Shown here: positions 26,533-35,948 of the stretch, in pieces
How positions within the stretch are numbered: position 1 is the first letter of the stretch
Layout of the letters: each line of letters begins with the position of its first letter
Assembly (NCBI GenBank): GCA_039587535.1
Contig: JBDHIF010000006.1
Coordinates: 45,169-109,168, forward strand
DNA: 64,000 nucleotides
Origin: JAWLHJ01 sp039587535
GTDB taxonomy: Bacteria; Gemmatimonadota; Gemmatimonadetes; Longimicrobiales; Gaopeijiaceae
Direction: 5' to 3'
Notes under the pieces: model-generated
What the model was told of the DNA's origin: nothing
What the model saw: only the letters and a program-made list of their open reading frames with translations
Databases searched by the model: none
Program-made: the position numbers and the translations under genes

Positions 26533-27443
26533 CTAGCCGACCTCAGCCGCTCGCGGGCCAGCAAGTAACGGAAGAGGCCCTCGTCCAGGGGCTTGGACGT
26601 GTCGAGAAGGACGTAGTCGATGCGGTTGTCGCTGAAGCGCTTTCCCACGGCTTCCAGATGCTCGTCCATCAGTTTCCTGTAGCCGGCCCGCATGCGCTCC
26701 GGGACCACGGGAATCTGCTCGCCGGTCTCCAGGTCCTCGAAGCCGGAAGCACCCTCGAAGGAAAAGCTCAGCTCCTTGGGGTCGAGGATGTGGAATACGA
26801 TGACGTCGTGGCCTCTCGCTCTCAAAGGGCCCACCGCGCTGAGGATGTCCGCCGGATCCTCGTAGAGGTCCGATAAGAGCATGACGATGCCCTTCCGTCC
26901 CAGCAGCTCGGTGGCACGGAGCAGCGGCGGCCCCAGTCTGCCGGGGCGTCCGGCATCCACGCGGTCCAGCAGATGCAGCATGGTCTCCGGTGGGCGCATC
27001 GAGGGGGGGAGGTACTCGACGAGCTCGTGGTCGAAGGTGATCAATCCAACCCGGTCGCGCTGGCGGTTGGACATGTAGCCCAGGCAGGCGGACAGATACC
27101 TGCCGTAGTCCAGTTTGGACACCTCGTGGCTCGCGTAGCTCATCGACGAGGAGACGTCGAGGAGAATGGCCACGTTGGCGTTGGTCTCGGCCTCGAAGAG
27201 CTTGATGTAGTGCCGGTCCGTGCGTGCGAACAGACGCCAGTCGATTCGGCGGACGTCGTCCCCCGGCATGTACGCGCGATGCTCGGCGAAGTCGGTGCTG
27301 AAGCCCAGATAGGGTGAGCGGTGGAGCCCGGTCAGGAACCCATCGACCACCGTTCGAGCGAGCAGCTCCAGATTCCCGATGCGGCTCAGCACCGCGGGGT
27401 CGAGGAATCGAGCGCCTCCGGCGGCCGTGCGCGACCTTGCCAC
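26529..27443 (-). CDS. DUF58 / VWA-like protein of the MoxR operon
   Basis: The 304-residue cytoplasmic protein contains the DUF58 signature DVRRIDWRLFARTDRHYIKLF (residues about 69-89, quoted in part) and a VWA-like MIDAS motif LLDVSSSMSYAS near residue 115. DUF58 proteins almost always sit directly after moxR and are the presumed adaptor or client of the ATPase. The start is a GTG at 27443, 9 bases after the moxR stop. It ends in a 4-base overlap with the BatA-like gene. Confidence 0.92.
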   Translation of the reverse strand: MARSRTAAGGARFLDPAVLSRIGNLELLARTVVDGFLTGLHRSPYLGFSTDFAEHRAYMPGDDVRRIDWRLFARTDRHYIKLFEAETNANVAILLDVSSSMSYASHEVSKLDYGRYLSACLGYMSNRQRDRVGLITFDHELVEYLPPSMRPPETMLHLLDRVDAGRPGRLGPPLLRATELLGRKGIVMLLSDLYEDPADILSAVGPLRARGHDVIVFHILDPKELSFSFEGASGFEDLETGEQIPVVPERMRAGYRKLMDEHLEAVGKRFSDNRIDYVLLDTSKPLDEGLFRYLLARERLRSAR

Positions 27444-27452
27444 GGTCTCTCC

Positions 27453-28520
27453 CTACATTCCCGAGGACGGGACGGGCACCGCGTCCAGGAGCATGTCGAT
27501 CAGCTCTCTCGAGGTCCGGCCCTCCGACTCGGCGTGGAAGTTGGTGAGCACCCGATGTCTGAGGACGGGATGAGCCAGGGCTCGGATGTCGTCGAAGGTC
27601 ACGTGGTACCGGCCCTCGGTGAGAGCCCGGGCCTTGGCGCCCAGGACCAGGTACTGGGCAGCGCGCACCGACGCCCCGTAGGCGATCCACTTCTTCACGA
27701 AATCGGGACTGTCACCGTTGGGTGAGGGCCGGCTGGCGCGCACGAGGCTCACGGCGTACCGGAGCACGGAATCCGACACGGGCACCCGCCGCACGAGCTT
27801 CTGGAAGGCGATGAGGTCTGGGCCGGTGATGGCGTGCCCGAACTTCGGGTCGAGGATGCCGGTGGTGCTCCGAACCACCTCCAGCTCTTCCTCCTCCGAG
27901 AGGTGCTCGATGACGATCTCGAACATGAACCGGTCGAGCTGGGCTTCGGGGAGAGGATACGTCCCTTCGAGCTCGATGGGGTTCTGCGTTGCGAAAACGT
28001 AGAACGGCTCCTCCAGGGTGTAGGTGCGGCCCTGTACGGTCACGCGGTGCTCCTGCATCGCCTCCAGCAGCGCCGCCTGGGTCTTCGGAGGCGTCCGGTT
28101 GATCTCGTCGGCCAGCACGATGTTGCTGAACACCGGCCCGGGGGCGAAGACCATCTCTCGGCGTCCTGTCTCCGGGTCCTCCTGAATGATGTCCGTTCCA
28201 GTGATGTCCGAAGGCATGAGATCCGGCGTGAACTGGATTCGGGAGAACTTGAGGTCCAGTACCTGAGCCACCGTGTGGATGAGCAGCGTCTTGGCCAGCC
28301 CGGGCACGCCCATGAGCAGGCTGTTGCCACCCACGAAGAGGGTGAGCAGCACCTGCTCGATGACTTCTTCCTGGCCGATGATGAGCTTCCGCAGCTCGGT
28401 AATGACCTCCGATCGTCCGTTCTTGAGGCGGTCCGCCAGGGCGACGTCGTCCGCGTCTTCCAGCGTTAGCGTTCCGATGGCTTCGTCGGTCAAGGCTGTC
28501 TCCATTCGGGTAGGGCCCAT
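27453..28520 (-). CDS. MoxR-family AAA+ ATPase
   Basis: The 355-residue AAA+ protein has Walker A GVPGLAKTLL (about residue 72), Walker B IVLADEINRTPPKTQAALLEAM, sensor-type ATQNPIELEGTYPLPEAQLDRF, and the C-terminal lid with RHRVLTNFHAE. MoxR ATPases act as chaperone-like remodellers for VWA-domain partners, which are encoded here on both sides. The first ATG at 28520 and another at 28505 are both possible; neither has a clear ribosome-binding site, and translation may be coupled to the upstream DUF4159 gene 30 bases away. Confidence 0.95.
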   Translation of the reverse strand: MGPTRMETALTDEAIGTLTLEDADDVALADRLKNGRSEVITELRKLIIGQEEVIEQVLLTLFVGGNSLLMGVPGLAKTLLIHTVAQVLDLKFSRIQFTPDLMPSDITGTDIIQEDPETGRREMVFAPGPVFSNIVLADEINRTPPKTQAALLEAMQEHRVTVQGRTYTLEEPFYVFATQNPIELEGTYPLPEAQLDRFMFEIVIEHLSEEEELEVVRSTTGILDPKFGHAITGPDLIAFQKLVRRVPVSDSVLRYAVSLVRASRPSPNGDSPDFVKKWIAYGASVRAAQYLVLGAKARALTEGRYHVTFDDIRALAHPVLRHRVLTNFHAESEGRTSRELIDMLLDAVPVPSSGM

Positions 28521-28550
28521 GCGGGCCGTGGAATTCGCGTTGTCGCTCCG

Positions 28551-29324
28551 TCAGTGCACGTGCGCGTAGACGATGTAATTGACGCCCAGCTTGTACGCTT
28601 CGTTCGAAAGATCGATGGGGTAATAGCCCCGGTCGCTGAACTCCCAATACTCGGACAGATCGTTGTTGTAGTTCACGACGATCTGTATGCGACCGCTGGG
28701 GTCATTGTCTTCGTAAACGGCCAACCAGACCGGAGGCTCGTTGCCGTACGGCGGAATGACCTGTTCGGGGACGATGCGGAAGAACGAATCGAAGATCCGG
28801 TGGTCGTCCCTCAAAGGCATGAGGCGGCTCCCGGGCAGCATCCGATCGACCTGGTGGGCCAGATTGTCCAGAGCGAAGCGGCCGCGGAAGTCGTCGACGA
28901 TGAGAAAACCCCCCTTTCGGAGGTAGGCGCCCAATGCGGCTGCCTCAGCTTCGGTGGGGTCCCATGCACCGACTTCCACGATATAGGCGACGGGATGTTG
29001 GAACAGCCGAGGATCGTCCGCCGCGAGCACGCTCATCCCTGAAAGGGAGGGCCCCACGAAGGTCGTCTCGTCGATGATCCTCAGAAAATTGCGCTCGGCC
29101 CTGGGATAGTCGTGGGCCCACATGGGCTCGCGACCCCGCCCGAAGCCACCGAACCCGCCACGACGTCGCGGGTCGTACCTCAGTCGCACGAACTGATATC
29201 GGCTGTCGTAGGGGGCGGTCAGGTCTTGCTGCGCGACAGGCTCGCTGGACACGGCACGCGAAGAGGAGGAAGCGGCTCCTCCCAAAGCGACGACGATCAG
29301 GGCCCAGCGCACGGGTGCGATCAT
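28551..29324 (-). CDS. DUF4159-family secreted protein
   Basis: The 257-residue protein has an N-terminal signal segment (residues 1-25). A DUF4159 alpha/beta domain follows, with FLRIIDETTF, PVAYIVEVGAWDPTEAEA, GGFLIVDDFRG and the C-terminal NEAYKLGVNYIVYAHVH. DUF4159 resembles a class-I glutamine-amidotransferase-like (GATase) fold without the catalytic cysteine and is regularly found in MoxR/Bat operons. Its ATG overlaps the upstream stop by one base (TGATG), so it is translated with the TPR-peptidase gene. Function unknown. Confidence 0.85.
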   Translation of the reverse strand: MIAPVRWALIVVALGGAASSSSRAVSSEPVAQQDLTAPYDSRYQFVRLRYDPRRRGGFGGFGRGREPMWAHDYPRAERNFLRIIDETTFVGPSLSGMSVLAADDPRLFQHPVAYIVEVGAWDPTEAEAAALGAYLRKGGFLIVDDFRGRFALDNLAHQVDRMLPGSRLMPLRDDHRIFDSFFRIVPEQVIPPYGNEPPVWLAVYEDNDPSGRIQIVVNYNNDLSEYWEFSDRGYYPIDLSNEAYKLGVNYIVYAHVH

Positions 29325-31972
29325 CAGCGACCCCCGGCTCCCCGGATCTCGAGGAGCAGCTCCAGGGCCTCGTCGTAGTTGGGGGCGATGCTCAATGCTC
29401 GGATCACCGAGCGGCGCGCCGCATCGTCGTCTCCGGCGTCGTGCTCGGCGCGAGCGAGCAGAAAGTAAGCTTCGGCCTGATCCGTGGGCTCCAGCGCCAC
29501 CACGGCACGCCGTTCGAGGACCTCCGCCGCGTGGTCGCCCAGGTCACGAAGGTAGTCCGCCAGATCCCGGTGGAGGACGATCTCGTAGGGCCAGATGAGC
29601 GCGGCCTCTTGGAGCGCCTTCACAGCCTCCACCGGACGGTCCAGCTCACGGAGTAGCTCCGCTCGTTGGATCCGGGTCGCGTAGCTCGCCTCGTCCAGAG
29701 CATCGTAGCGGTCCAGGTGCCGAACCGCCTGCTCGAGATCGCCACGGCGTTGGTTCAGGGCGGCGAGCTGCACATGCGGTGCGTCGGGCCCCACGTACTC
29801 CGGGAAGATCTCGAGGGCGGCCTCCAGGTGACGCTCCGCATCGTTCAGGCGGTCTGCCTCCAGCAATCGGGCACCGAGAACGATGCGGGCGGCGAAGTCG
29901 TCCGGGCGCGTGGCGGCGAACGTCTGGAGCTCGGTGAGCGACGCGTCGGGGGAGGGGCGGTTGCCGGGGCCGGGAAGACCGCGGAGCGCCCTCGCGAAGC
30001 GTTCGCGCAGGTGCTCCTCGAAGAGTGCGTCGAAGTCCTGCTCGGACACCCCAAGAACCGACTCGAGGAGCGGTCCGGGTGCCTCACCCAGGCGATGTCC
30101 GTCGAGCATGGCTCGAACGGCTTCGAAGCCCCAACGATCCTCGATGAGCTCGAAGACCAGCGATGCCTGGTAGTACGAGTGGACGACCTGCTCGGGGTAC
30201 GTGGGTCTCATGAAGCCGTCGTCCAGCTCGCTCACCGGCTTCAGCCGACCGTCGCGGAGCGCGGCCAGGAAGGTCGGCGTGGGACGGTGTCCCCAGCCGG
30301 GGCGTGCCTTCCTCTGCTCGTGAACCGCCAAGCCCTCGGAGAACCATCTCGGGACCCGATGCTCTGTCATGTGGAGGTGGAAGGTGTGGGCCAGCTCATG
30401 CCAGAACACGGACGCCCAGTTGTATTCACCGAGGGTACGAGCGGAAGGGGCGTCCATGACCACCACCGGCCCGAAGCTCACTCCGAGGGCGCCGAGTCCG
30501 GCCTCACCAAGGGTACGCACGGAGAAGTCGGCGTGGCTCGGATAAAGCTCCACGCGGATGGGGCCTTCCGGACGCACCCCGTAGCGGGCGGCCAGGGCCT
30601 CGTACGCCTCCTCGGCGAGCGGCGCCAGATAGGTGGCGAGGAGGTCGGCCTCATCGCTCCGCATGAAGAGCCTGAAGCGAGGCGTCTCCACTACCTCGAA
30701 ACGGTCGAAGGTGTCGAGAAGGTCCAGCGTGTTCTTGAACCAGGGATTGAACGGGTCGCCGTTGAACGCCCGTTCCAGGGCCTGCCTTCCGGAGGAGATG
30801 TCACCCAGCCGTAGGCGATTGAGCCCCAGGAGGCCCCACGCTCCCCACGATGCCGAGTCCAAGCCCACCGCCGCTTGGGCACGCTCGGCCGCCTGCTCGT
30901 AGCGGCGGGTCTGGACCGCGAGCTCGGCGAGGGTCGCGTCCATCTCGGCATAGTGGGGGTTCAGCTCCAGCACACGCCCACGCGTCTCGCGGAAGGCTGC
31001 GTCGTCCCCGCTGATGGCGTGGTGGGCGGCTAGCGCCGTGAGCGCCGTCAGTGAGGTGGGGTTCACGTTCAGCGCCCGGCGGATCTCGCGGAGGGCTTCG
31101 TCCCTGTCTCCCCGGCTCAGGAGCTGCCTGGCTCGGAGGGCACGCGCCCCCACGTGGTTGGGGTTTACGTCGAGAAGGCGTTCCAGGTACTCGGCGGACT
31201 CGGCGGAGCCGTCGAACTCCAGCGAGCGGGCCATCCCGAAGAGGGCTGCCGGATGGTGGGGATTTGCCGCCAGCACGGCTTCGTACTCGGTCTTGGCCTC
31301 CGGGCTCGAGTACTTGTCGAGGAAGAGATCGCCGGCCCGGACGCGAGCTTCGTAGTATCCCGGATCCCGGGTAGCGGCTTCGTCGAAGGCTCGGAGGGCG
31401 TCCTGGAAGAGATCGGGCTCCTCCCGTCCGAGAAACGCCACCGCCTCTCCCACGGCCACGAGCGCCGGGGCGCTGAGCCGGCCGCCGGACGAGTTGTAGA
31501 TGTCGATGAACCTGTCGTATCGATGCGTGGCGCCCGTGATGTCTCCCCGGTGGAACGCCAGCCGGGCGAGCGCCGCCTCGGCGGGAAGGCTCCAGGGCCC
31601 ACCGGCCGCGACCGTGGCTTCCAGAGCGGCTTCCGCCGCATCGCGAGCACCGGTGCGGAGAAGGGCATCCCCGAGGTGGTATCCTACGGCCCCACCGTCG
31701 GGAGCGTCCCGCCCGATCTCCACCGCTCGCTCGTACGCGCCGGTCGCCACGAGGGTCTCCATGAGCCCGATGCGTGCGGCCACGTCGGAACGATCGGCTC
31801 GCACGGCCCTGGTGAACCCGTCCACGGCGGCTTCGTAGTCCCCTGAGCGGAGGGCAGATGCCGGATCCGTTTGGGCCGCGGCCGGACCGCCCGGCGACAG
31901 CGCCGCGAGGGCGACGAGCAGTCCTCCCGCCCGCTTCAGCGGGTTGCAGCGCGGCCGCGGCGGGAAGCTCAT
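29324..31972 (-). CDS. TPR protein with embedded gluzincin (peptidase MA-like) domain
   Basis: The 882-residue secreted protein has a signal peptide ending PAAAQ at about residue 34. About ten TPR-like repeats flank a metallopeptidase unit. The unit has HELAH at 525-529 and a downstream glutamate Glu546 in WFSEGLAVHE, the zinc triad of gluzincins of the MA-like family. The active-site residues look intact, so it should be a working zinc peptidase or an evolved relative. It overlaps the caspase-fold gene by 4 bases and the DUF4159 gene by one. TPRs normally bind partner proteins, so a scaffolded protease acting with the Bat complex is a reasonable inference. Confidence 0.82.
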   Translation of the reverse strand: MSFPPRPRCNPLKRAGGLLVALAALSPGGPAAAQTDPASALRSGDYEAAVDGFTRAVRADRSDVAARIGLMETLVATGAYERAVEIGRDAPDGGAVGYHLGDALLRTGARDAAEAALEATVAAGGPWSLPAEAALARLAFHRGDITGATHRYDRFIDIYNSSGGRLSAPALVAVGEAVAFLGREEPDLFQDALRAFDEAATRDPGYYEARVRAGDLFLDKYSSPEAKTEYEAVLAANPHHPAALFGMARSLEFDGSAESAEYLERLLDVNPNHVGARALRARQLLSRGDRDEALREIRRALNVNPTSLTALTALAAHHAISGDDAAFRETRGRVLELNPHYAEMDATLAELAVQTRRYEQAAERAQAAVGLDSASWGAWGLLGLNRLRLGDISSGRQALERAFNGDPFNPWFKNTLDLLDTFDRFEVVETPRFRLFMRSDEADLLATYLAPLAEEAYEALAARYGVRPEGPIRVELYPSHADFSVRTLGEAGLGALGVSFGPVVVMDAPSARTLGEYNWASVFWHELAHTFHLHMTEHRVPRWFSEGLAVHEQRKARPGWGHRPTPTFLAALRDGRLKPVSELDDGFMRPTYPEQVVHSYYQASLVFELIEDRWGFEAVRAMLDGHRLGEAPGPLLESVLGVSEQDFDALFEEHLRERFARALRGLPGPGNRPSPDASLTELQTFAATRPDDFAARIVLGARLLEADRLNDAERHLEAALEIFPEYVGPDAPHVQLAALNQRRGDLEQAVRHLDRYDALDEASYATRIQRAELLRELDRPVEAVKALQEAALIWPYEIVLHRDLADYLRDLGDHAAEVLERRAVVALEPTDQAEAYFLLARAEHDAGDDDAARRSVIRALSIAPNYDEALELLLEIRGAGGR

Positions 31973-33000
31973 CGGGCTCCGCCTCCCGCTTGCTCGATCT
32001 CGCGGTTCTTCAATGCGAGCTCCACGAGCAGCTCTTCCATGCGGGTGAGGTACAGGTCCTCATCCATGGAATTCGAGAGCACCCGGAGCTCTTCGATGCG
32101 ACCCTGGATCGCCGCTCGTTCACGGTAAAGGCGAGCCAGCTCCGGGTCGTCGGTGTCCGGAAGATCCGTTGCGACCCGGCCGCCGAACGCGAACGCGCCG
32201 GCCAGGCGTCCGTCCGCGGTGTCGACGGCCGCCTCGTGGGTGCCGCTTCCGTCTCCGTCGTCGTCCAGGACGGCGTGCTCCGTCTGGATCTCGTTCTGGG
32301 ACTCGTAGTGGCGGGCCACTTCGATCCGGGCGTACGTGAAGGCCTCGAGCAGGGAGGTCCGTCCGTCCCTGTCGATATCCGCGCCGTCCTCCGCCAGGGC
32401 CGCGACGAAGTGCTCCCCGAAGTGGGTCGCATTCAGCTCGCGGCCGCTCCGCGTGGCGGTGATGATGATCCGCTCTGGGCCGGCCAGGGGCTCCACGAAG
32501 GCTCCGCTGCCGCTCCCCGTATGCACCACGGCGACCGTCGACGAGCCGAACCCGGCCAGGGCTGTTCGAAGGTCCTCCGGGCCGACATCGGGCCCCGGAA
32601 GGTTGAAGGCGACTCCGCCCGGGCCTGACGTGCCGTGCCCGATGAGCACGACCAGCACACGATCTGAGGGGCCGGAGGCCTCCGCGAACCGGACGAGGGT
32701 TCCGACCATGTTGTCGCGGGTGGCTCGCTCGTCGATGGCCTCAGGATCGAGCTCCACCCGTTCCCCGAGGTAGACGACGTCGGACGGATCCAGGCCGTGA
32801 CGGTCGGCGAGCGCGTCGTGCAACGCTCTTCCCTGATCGTGAAAGGCCTGGCGGAACTCCGCGGTCCCACCCAGGCCTACCACGATCAGCACCCGCGTCT
32901 GGGATTGGGCCTCGAGGGCGGTAGCGCTGGCCAGAACCAAGGCGAGGGTCACCGCCCACGGCACGTGGAAATGCGGGACACGGATGTGGAATCCGAGCAT
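31969..33000 (-). CDS. Caspase/C13-fold protein lacking the catalytic cysteine
   Basis: This 343-residue secreted protein has a signal peptide ending near ALEAQS (residue 33) and a caspase/legumain-like fold. The histidine turn is present as VVLIGHGTS (His122). The segment that should hold the cysteine (pattern CxSG) reads VVHTGSGSGAF, with Ser163 in its place. No cysteine occurs anywhere in the protein. A C-terminal helical part (about 270-340) is coiled-coil-like. The ATG at 33000 overlaps the upstream stop (TGATG) and puts the signal peptide at the start; an in-frame ATG at 33033 lies within the previous gene. It is likely a pseudoenzyme, or a serine variant. Confidence 0.75.
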   Translation of the reverse strand: MLGFHIRVPHFHVPWAVTLALVLASATALEAQSQTRVLIVVGLGGTAEFRQAFHDQGRALHDALADRHGLDPSDVVYLGERVELDPEAIDERATRDNMVGTLVRFAEASGPSDRVLVVLIGHGTSGPGGVAFNLPGPDVGPEDLRTALAGFGSSTVAVVHTGSGSGAFVEPLAGPERIIITATRSGRELNATHFGEHFVAALAEDGADIDRDGRTSLLEAFTYARIEVARHYESQNEIQTEHAVLDDDGDGSGTHEAAVDTADGRLAGAFAFGGRVATDLPDTDDPELARLYRERAAIQGRIEELRVLSNSMDEDLYLTRMEELLVELALKNREIEQAGGGAR

Positions 33001-35285
33001 CAGGCCAGCCCTCGGATTCGGCGGAAGCCCCACTCGCTTCCCATGAGGAGGAGCATGAGGAGGAAGAGGATGGGCATGTCCCAGAGATCGCGATCCTCGA
33101 CGAGCGTGACCCCCGCTCCGGTGACCGATATGTCTTCCGGTAGGGACGAGACGGTTTCCGGCGTGTAAGACTGCCCGCCGGTCTCAGCGGCCACACGCTG
33201 CAGGAACGCTGTCCTCCGCCCGGCCCCGAAGAACTCGTCGTCGCCCGGGCCTGCCCGGAAGTAGGTGCGAGAGGTGCCCAGCGTTGCCCCCTCGCGTCGG
33301 GCCACGATCTCCACCTCGTACTCGCCCTCCTCCGTGGGCCTCAACTCGCCGGCGTACGCACCGTCCCGTTCCACCGTCCAACCCAGGGGCAGCTCTTCGA
33401 TGGCGCCTGTGGGTGTCGTCACCCGCGCAACGACCTCGGCATCGTTCACCTCGATGTACGTCGAGTCGGCGACGGTGGCGGTCAGACGGAGAGAGGTTCC
33501 GGGGTCCACGCGCTCCCGGGCGACGGCCGCGGTCACCGGGGTCGGAACCCCGTCCACCAGCCAACGAAGCATCTGTTGCCAGAAGGACTCGTGGCTTCGG
33601 TCCTCCAACGGCACGTCGGCGTGCATCTGCCAGAGCCAGGAGTCCTGGACGGTGAACGCCGCCGCCTTGCCGCTTCCGTACCGCTGGAAAGCCAGGACGA
33701 CCTGATCGTCGGGCATGTCGGGGGAAGCACCGGTGAGGAGGGCTGTGGCACCGGGCTTGGTGTCAGACACCTCGTTCACGATGGTGAGCGGAGGCAGGGC
33801 GCTCCACCGATCCGACACCTCGTCCAGGGCGGCATCGAGCTGCACCGTCGGGTGGGAAAGCCCCGCAGGTGTGGGGGTCACGGTGACCTCCGTGAAGAAC
33901 CCTTCGTCGCTGGCCGCAGGCGGCCCGAGAACCACGGGCATCACGTCCTCGACCGGCGTTCCGGCCCAACCCCCCTCCGCGAAGGCGCGGCGCCCGCCCA
34001 GGAACAGGAGGCCGCCGCCGCGCTCGGACACGAAGTCGGCGATCATGCTCAGCTGGTCATGGGTGAAGTGCGACGCCTCCACGCTCCCCAGGATAAGTCC
34101 CCGATACCGGTACAGCTCCTCACGGCTCGTGGGAAAGCCGAACTGGAGCTCCGTGCTGTCGGTAACGGAGAGCCGGAGGAATTTGCTCTCCGCCGTTCGC
34201 TGTAGAATGACGAGCTGGAGGTTCTCGTCCTCTTCCACGGCCCGGCGCGTGAACTTCACCTCGAAGCGCGGCTCTCCCTCGAAGTAGAGGATCTTCTCCC
34301 GCTGGCCCTGGACCTCCACGAGGACTTCGCGGGCGTTGTTGCGCTCGACGCGCTCTCCGGGTTGAGGGGGGATGCGGAATCGAACGCGGTGCGGACCTGG
34401 TTCCTCCAGCTGGAAAGCGACACGTGCCACAACGGGCTCGCCGTCGGGTCCGAGCTGGATCGTCTCCTCGGTGAGGATGCTCAGGTCGTCCTCGACGATG
34501 AGAGGGACGGACCCCTCCCCCATACCATGCTGGGTGACCATGACGTCCACCAACACGGTGCTCCCTTCCAGGATCTGTCTCGGAAGCTCTACGCGGCCGA
34601 CCTCGATATCCGGTCGGATGACTTCTTCACCCAATCCTACGGTGAATACGGGCACGCCCGACGCCTGTAGCGGGACCAAGGCCTCAGCGATGGGCCGGTC
34701 ACCCGTGTCCGCGCCGTCCGTGACCACCACGAGGCCCGAGAGGGGCACGCCGGAGAGCTCCTGTCGGGCGGCGTCCAGAGCGGTGGCCAGATCGGTTCTG
34801 GGGCCGGCGAATCCGAGCTCCGCGGGTGAGGCCACCCGGCGAGCCACGTCCGAGAACCGGAAATAGCGGAGCACGAAGCCCTCCGACAGCTGATCCGCGA
34901 GGGTGTTCTCACCGGGCACGAGCTGCGACGACACGAACGAGCTCCTGGGCGTTCCGTCTTCGTCGGCGAGGCCCATGCTGCGGGAATCGTCGATCAGCAC
35001 ACCGAGGAAGTTCTGCTGCGGCACCACCGTGGAGACCACGAGCGTGGGCTGCAGAAGAGCGAACACCACCAAGCCCAGCAGTCCCAGCCGGAGACCCGCC
35101 ATGATGCCTCGATCGAGCGGGCTGCTCCGCCCCCGGGCCAAGGCGTAGGTGGCGATGGCCGCGATGGCCAACAAGCCTCCCACCATGACCAGAATCCTGA
35201 CACCGGTGGACGCCGCGAAGGTGAAGTCACCCTGTTCGAAGACGAGGGGGCGGTACTTGAACAGGAACTCGAACAAGCTGCTCAT
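33000..35285 (-). CDS. VWA/GATase-like membrane protein, first gene of the MoxR operon
   Basis: About 761 residues with two N-terminal helices (residues about 27-47 and 60-80). A VWA-like domain has a MIDAS (LIDDSRSMG, then VVTDGADTGD). A CARDB/Ig-like beta region and a GATase-like alpha/beta domain follow (SMIADFVSERGGGLLFLGG). A further Ig-like domain and a C-terminal helix (DMPILFLLMLLLMGSEWGF) complete it. The domain order resembles large Bat-operon proteins with a glutamine-amidotransferase-like module. I placed the start at the ATG at 35285 (MSSLFEFLFKYRP), since the 65 in-frame upstream codons lack any sequence resembling a protein domain. Confidence 0.82.
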   Translation of the reverse strand: MSSLFEFLFKYRPLVFEQGDFTFAASTGVRILVMVGGLLAIAAIATYALARGRSSPLDRGIMAGLRLGLLGLVVFALLQPTLVVSTVVPQQNFLGVLIDDSRSMGLADEDGTPRSSFVSSQLVPGENTLADQLSEGFVLRYFRFSDVARRVASPAELGFAGPRTDLATALDAARQELSGVPLSGLVVVTDGADTGDRPIAEALVPLQASGVPVFTVGLGEEVIRPDIEVGRVELPRQILEGSTVLVDVMVTQHGMGEGSVPLIVEDDLSILTEETIQLGPDGEPVVARVAFQLEEPGPHRVRFRIPPQPGERVERNNAREVLVEVQGQREKILYFEGEPRFEVKFTRRAVEEDENLQLVILQRTAESKFLRLSVTDSTELQFGFPTSREELYRYRGLILGSVEASHFTHDQLSMIADFVSERGGGLLFLGGRRAFAEGGWAGTPVEDVMPVVLGPPAASDEGFFTEVTVTPTPAGLSHPTVQLDAALDEVSDRWSALPPLTIVNEVSDTKPGATALLTGASPDMPDDQVVLAFQRYGSGKAAAFTVQDSWLWQMHADVPLEDRSHESFWQQMLRWLVDGVPTPVTAAVARERVDPGTSLRLTATVADSTYIEVNDAEVVARVTTPTGAIEELPLGWTVERDGAYAGELRPTEEGEYEVEIVARREGATLGTSRTYFRAGPGDDEFFGAGRRTAFLQRVAAETGGQSYTPETVSSLPEDISVTGAGVTLVEDRDLWDMPILFLLMLLLMGSEWGFRRIRGLA

Positions 35286-35575
35286 CCCCGCGTCCCGCTG
35301 GTCCGGGCTCCGCTCTCCCGACCCGCGCTGGTGTGTCCCGGCGGGCCGCCGGTCACCTGGCCAGGTCGGGGGATACGCGTCATGAAGGGCGTCCGTAGAA
35401 GAAGATGGAGCGCGGGCTCTTCCTACGGCGGGTCGCGATGAAGGTTCCTGTGCGATCCGGTGCCGCGGGTGAGCGCGCAAAACCGATGGGCTTCGTCACT
35501 CGTAGGGGGACGTGAGGGCTGCGGCAAGAGCCCGAACGAATTGCTGACATTCCAGACCCTGAGGACAAGGACACC

Positions 35576-35929
35576 ATGACCGTCGCATCGAGGAACGTGA
35601 CCTTTCGCGACTTCGCCATCTTCCAGCTCAAGCTCTTGCTGGACGGCTTCAAGGACGTCGTCGTCTTCAACCTTTCCATCGGCGCCATGCTCCTCGACCT
35701 GCTCTCCGGCAGGGGGAAGCGGCCGCGGGTCTTCTATTCCGTGCTCCGGACCAGTGAGCGATTCGACGCGTGGCTGAACCTCCATGGCGTCGTGGAGCGG
35801 ATGGATGCGGACGGCGGCGACGACGGTCTGTTCGGCGCCAGCGAGGCCGGCTCGGACAGCCTGGTCGGACGGCTCGAGCAGTGGGTGCGTGGTGGGGATG
35901 AGCCCCTCAGCCGACACGAGCCGAGCTGA
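35576..35929 (+). CDS. Hypothetical protein
   Basis: This 117-residue protein is not recognised. It has an amphipathic N-terminal part (FRDFAIFQLKLLLDGFKDVVVFNLSIGA, quoted in two parts) and an acidic C-terminus. AAGGA precedes the ATG with a 4-base gap, and base composition matches the neighbours. The 290 bases between it and the divergent MoxR operon hold no other gene that I can see. A TTGCTG at 35541 could be a -35 but no good -10 follows. Confidence 0.55.
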   Translation: MTVASRNVTFRDFAIFQLKLLLDGFKDVVVFNLSIGAMLLDLLSGRGKRPRVFYSVLRTSERFDAWLNLHGVVERMDADGGDDGLFGASEAGSDSLVGRLEQWVRGGDEPLSRHEPS

Positions 35930-35948
35930 TCGGCTCCGGCCCGCCCCT

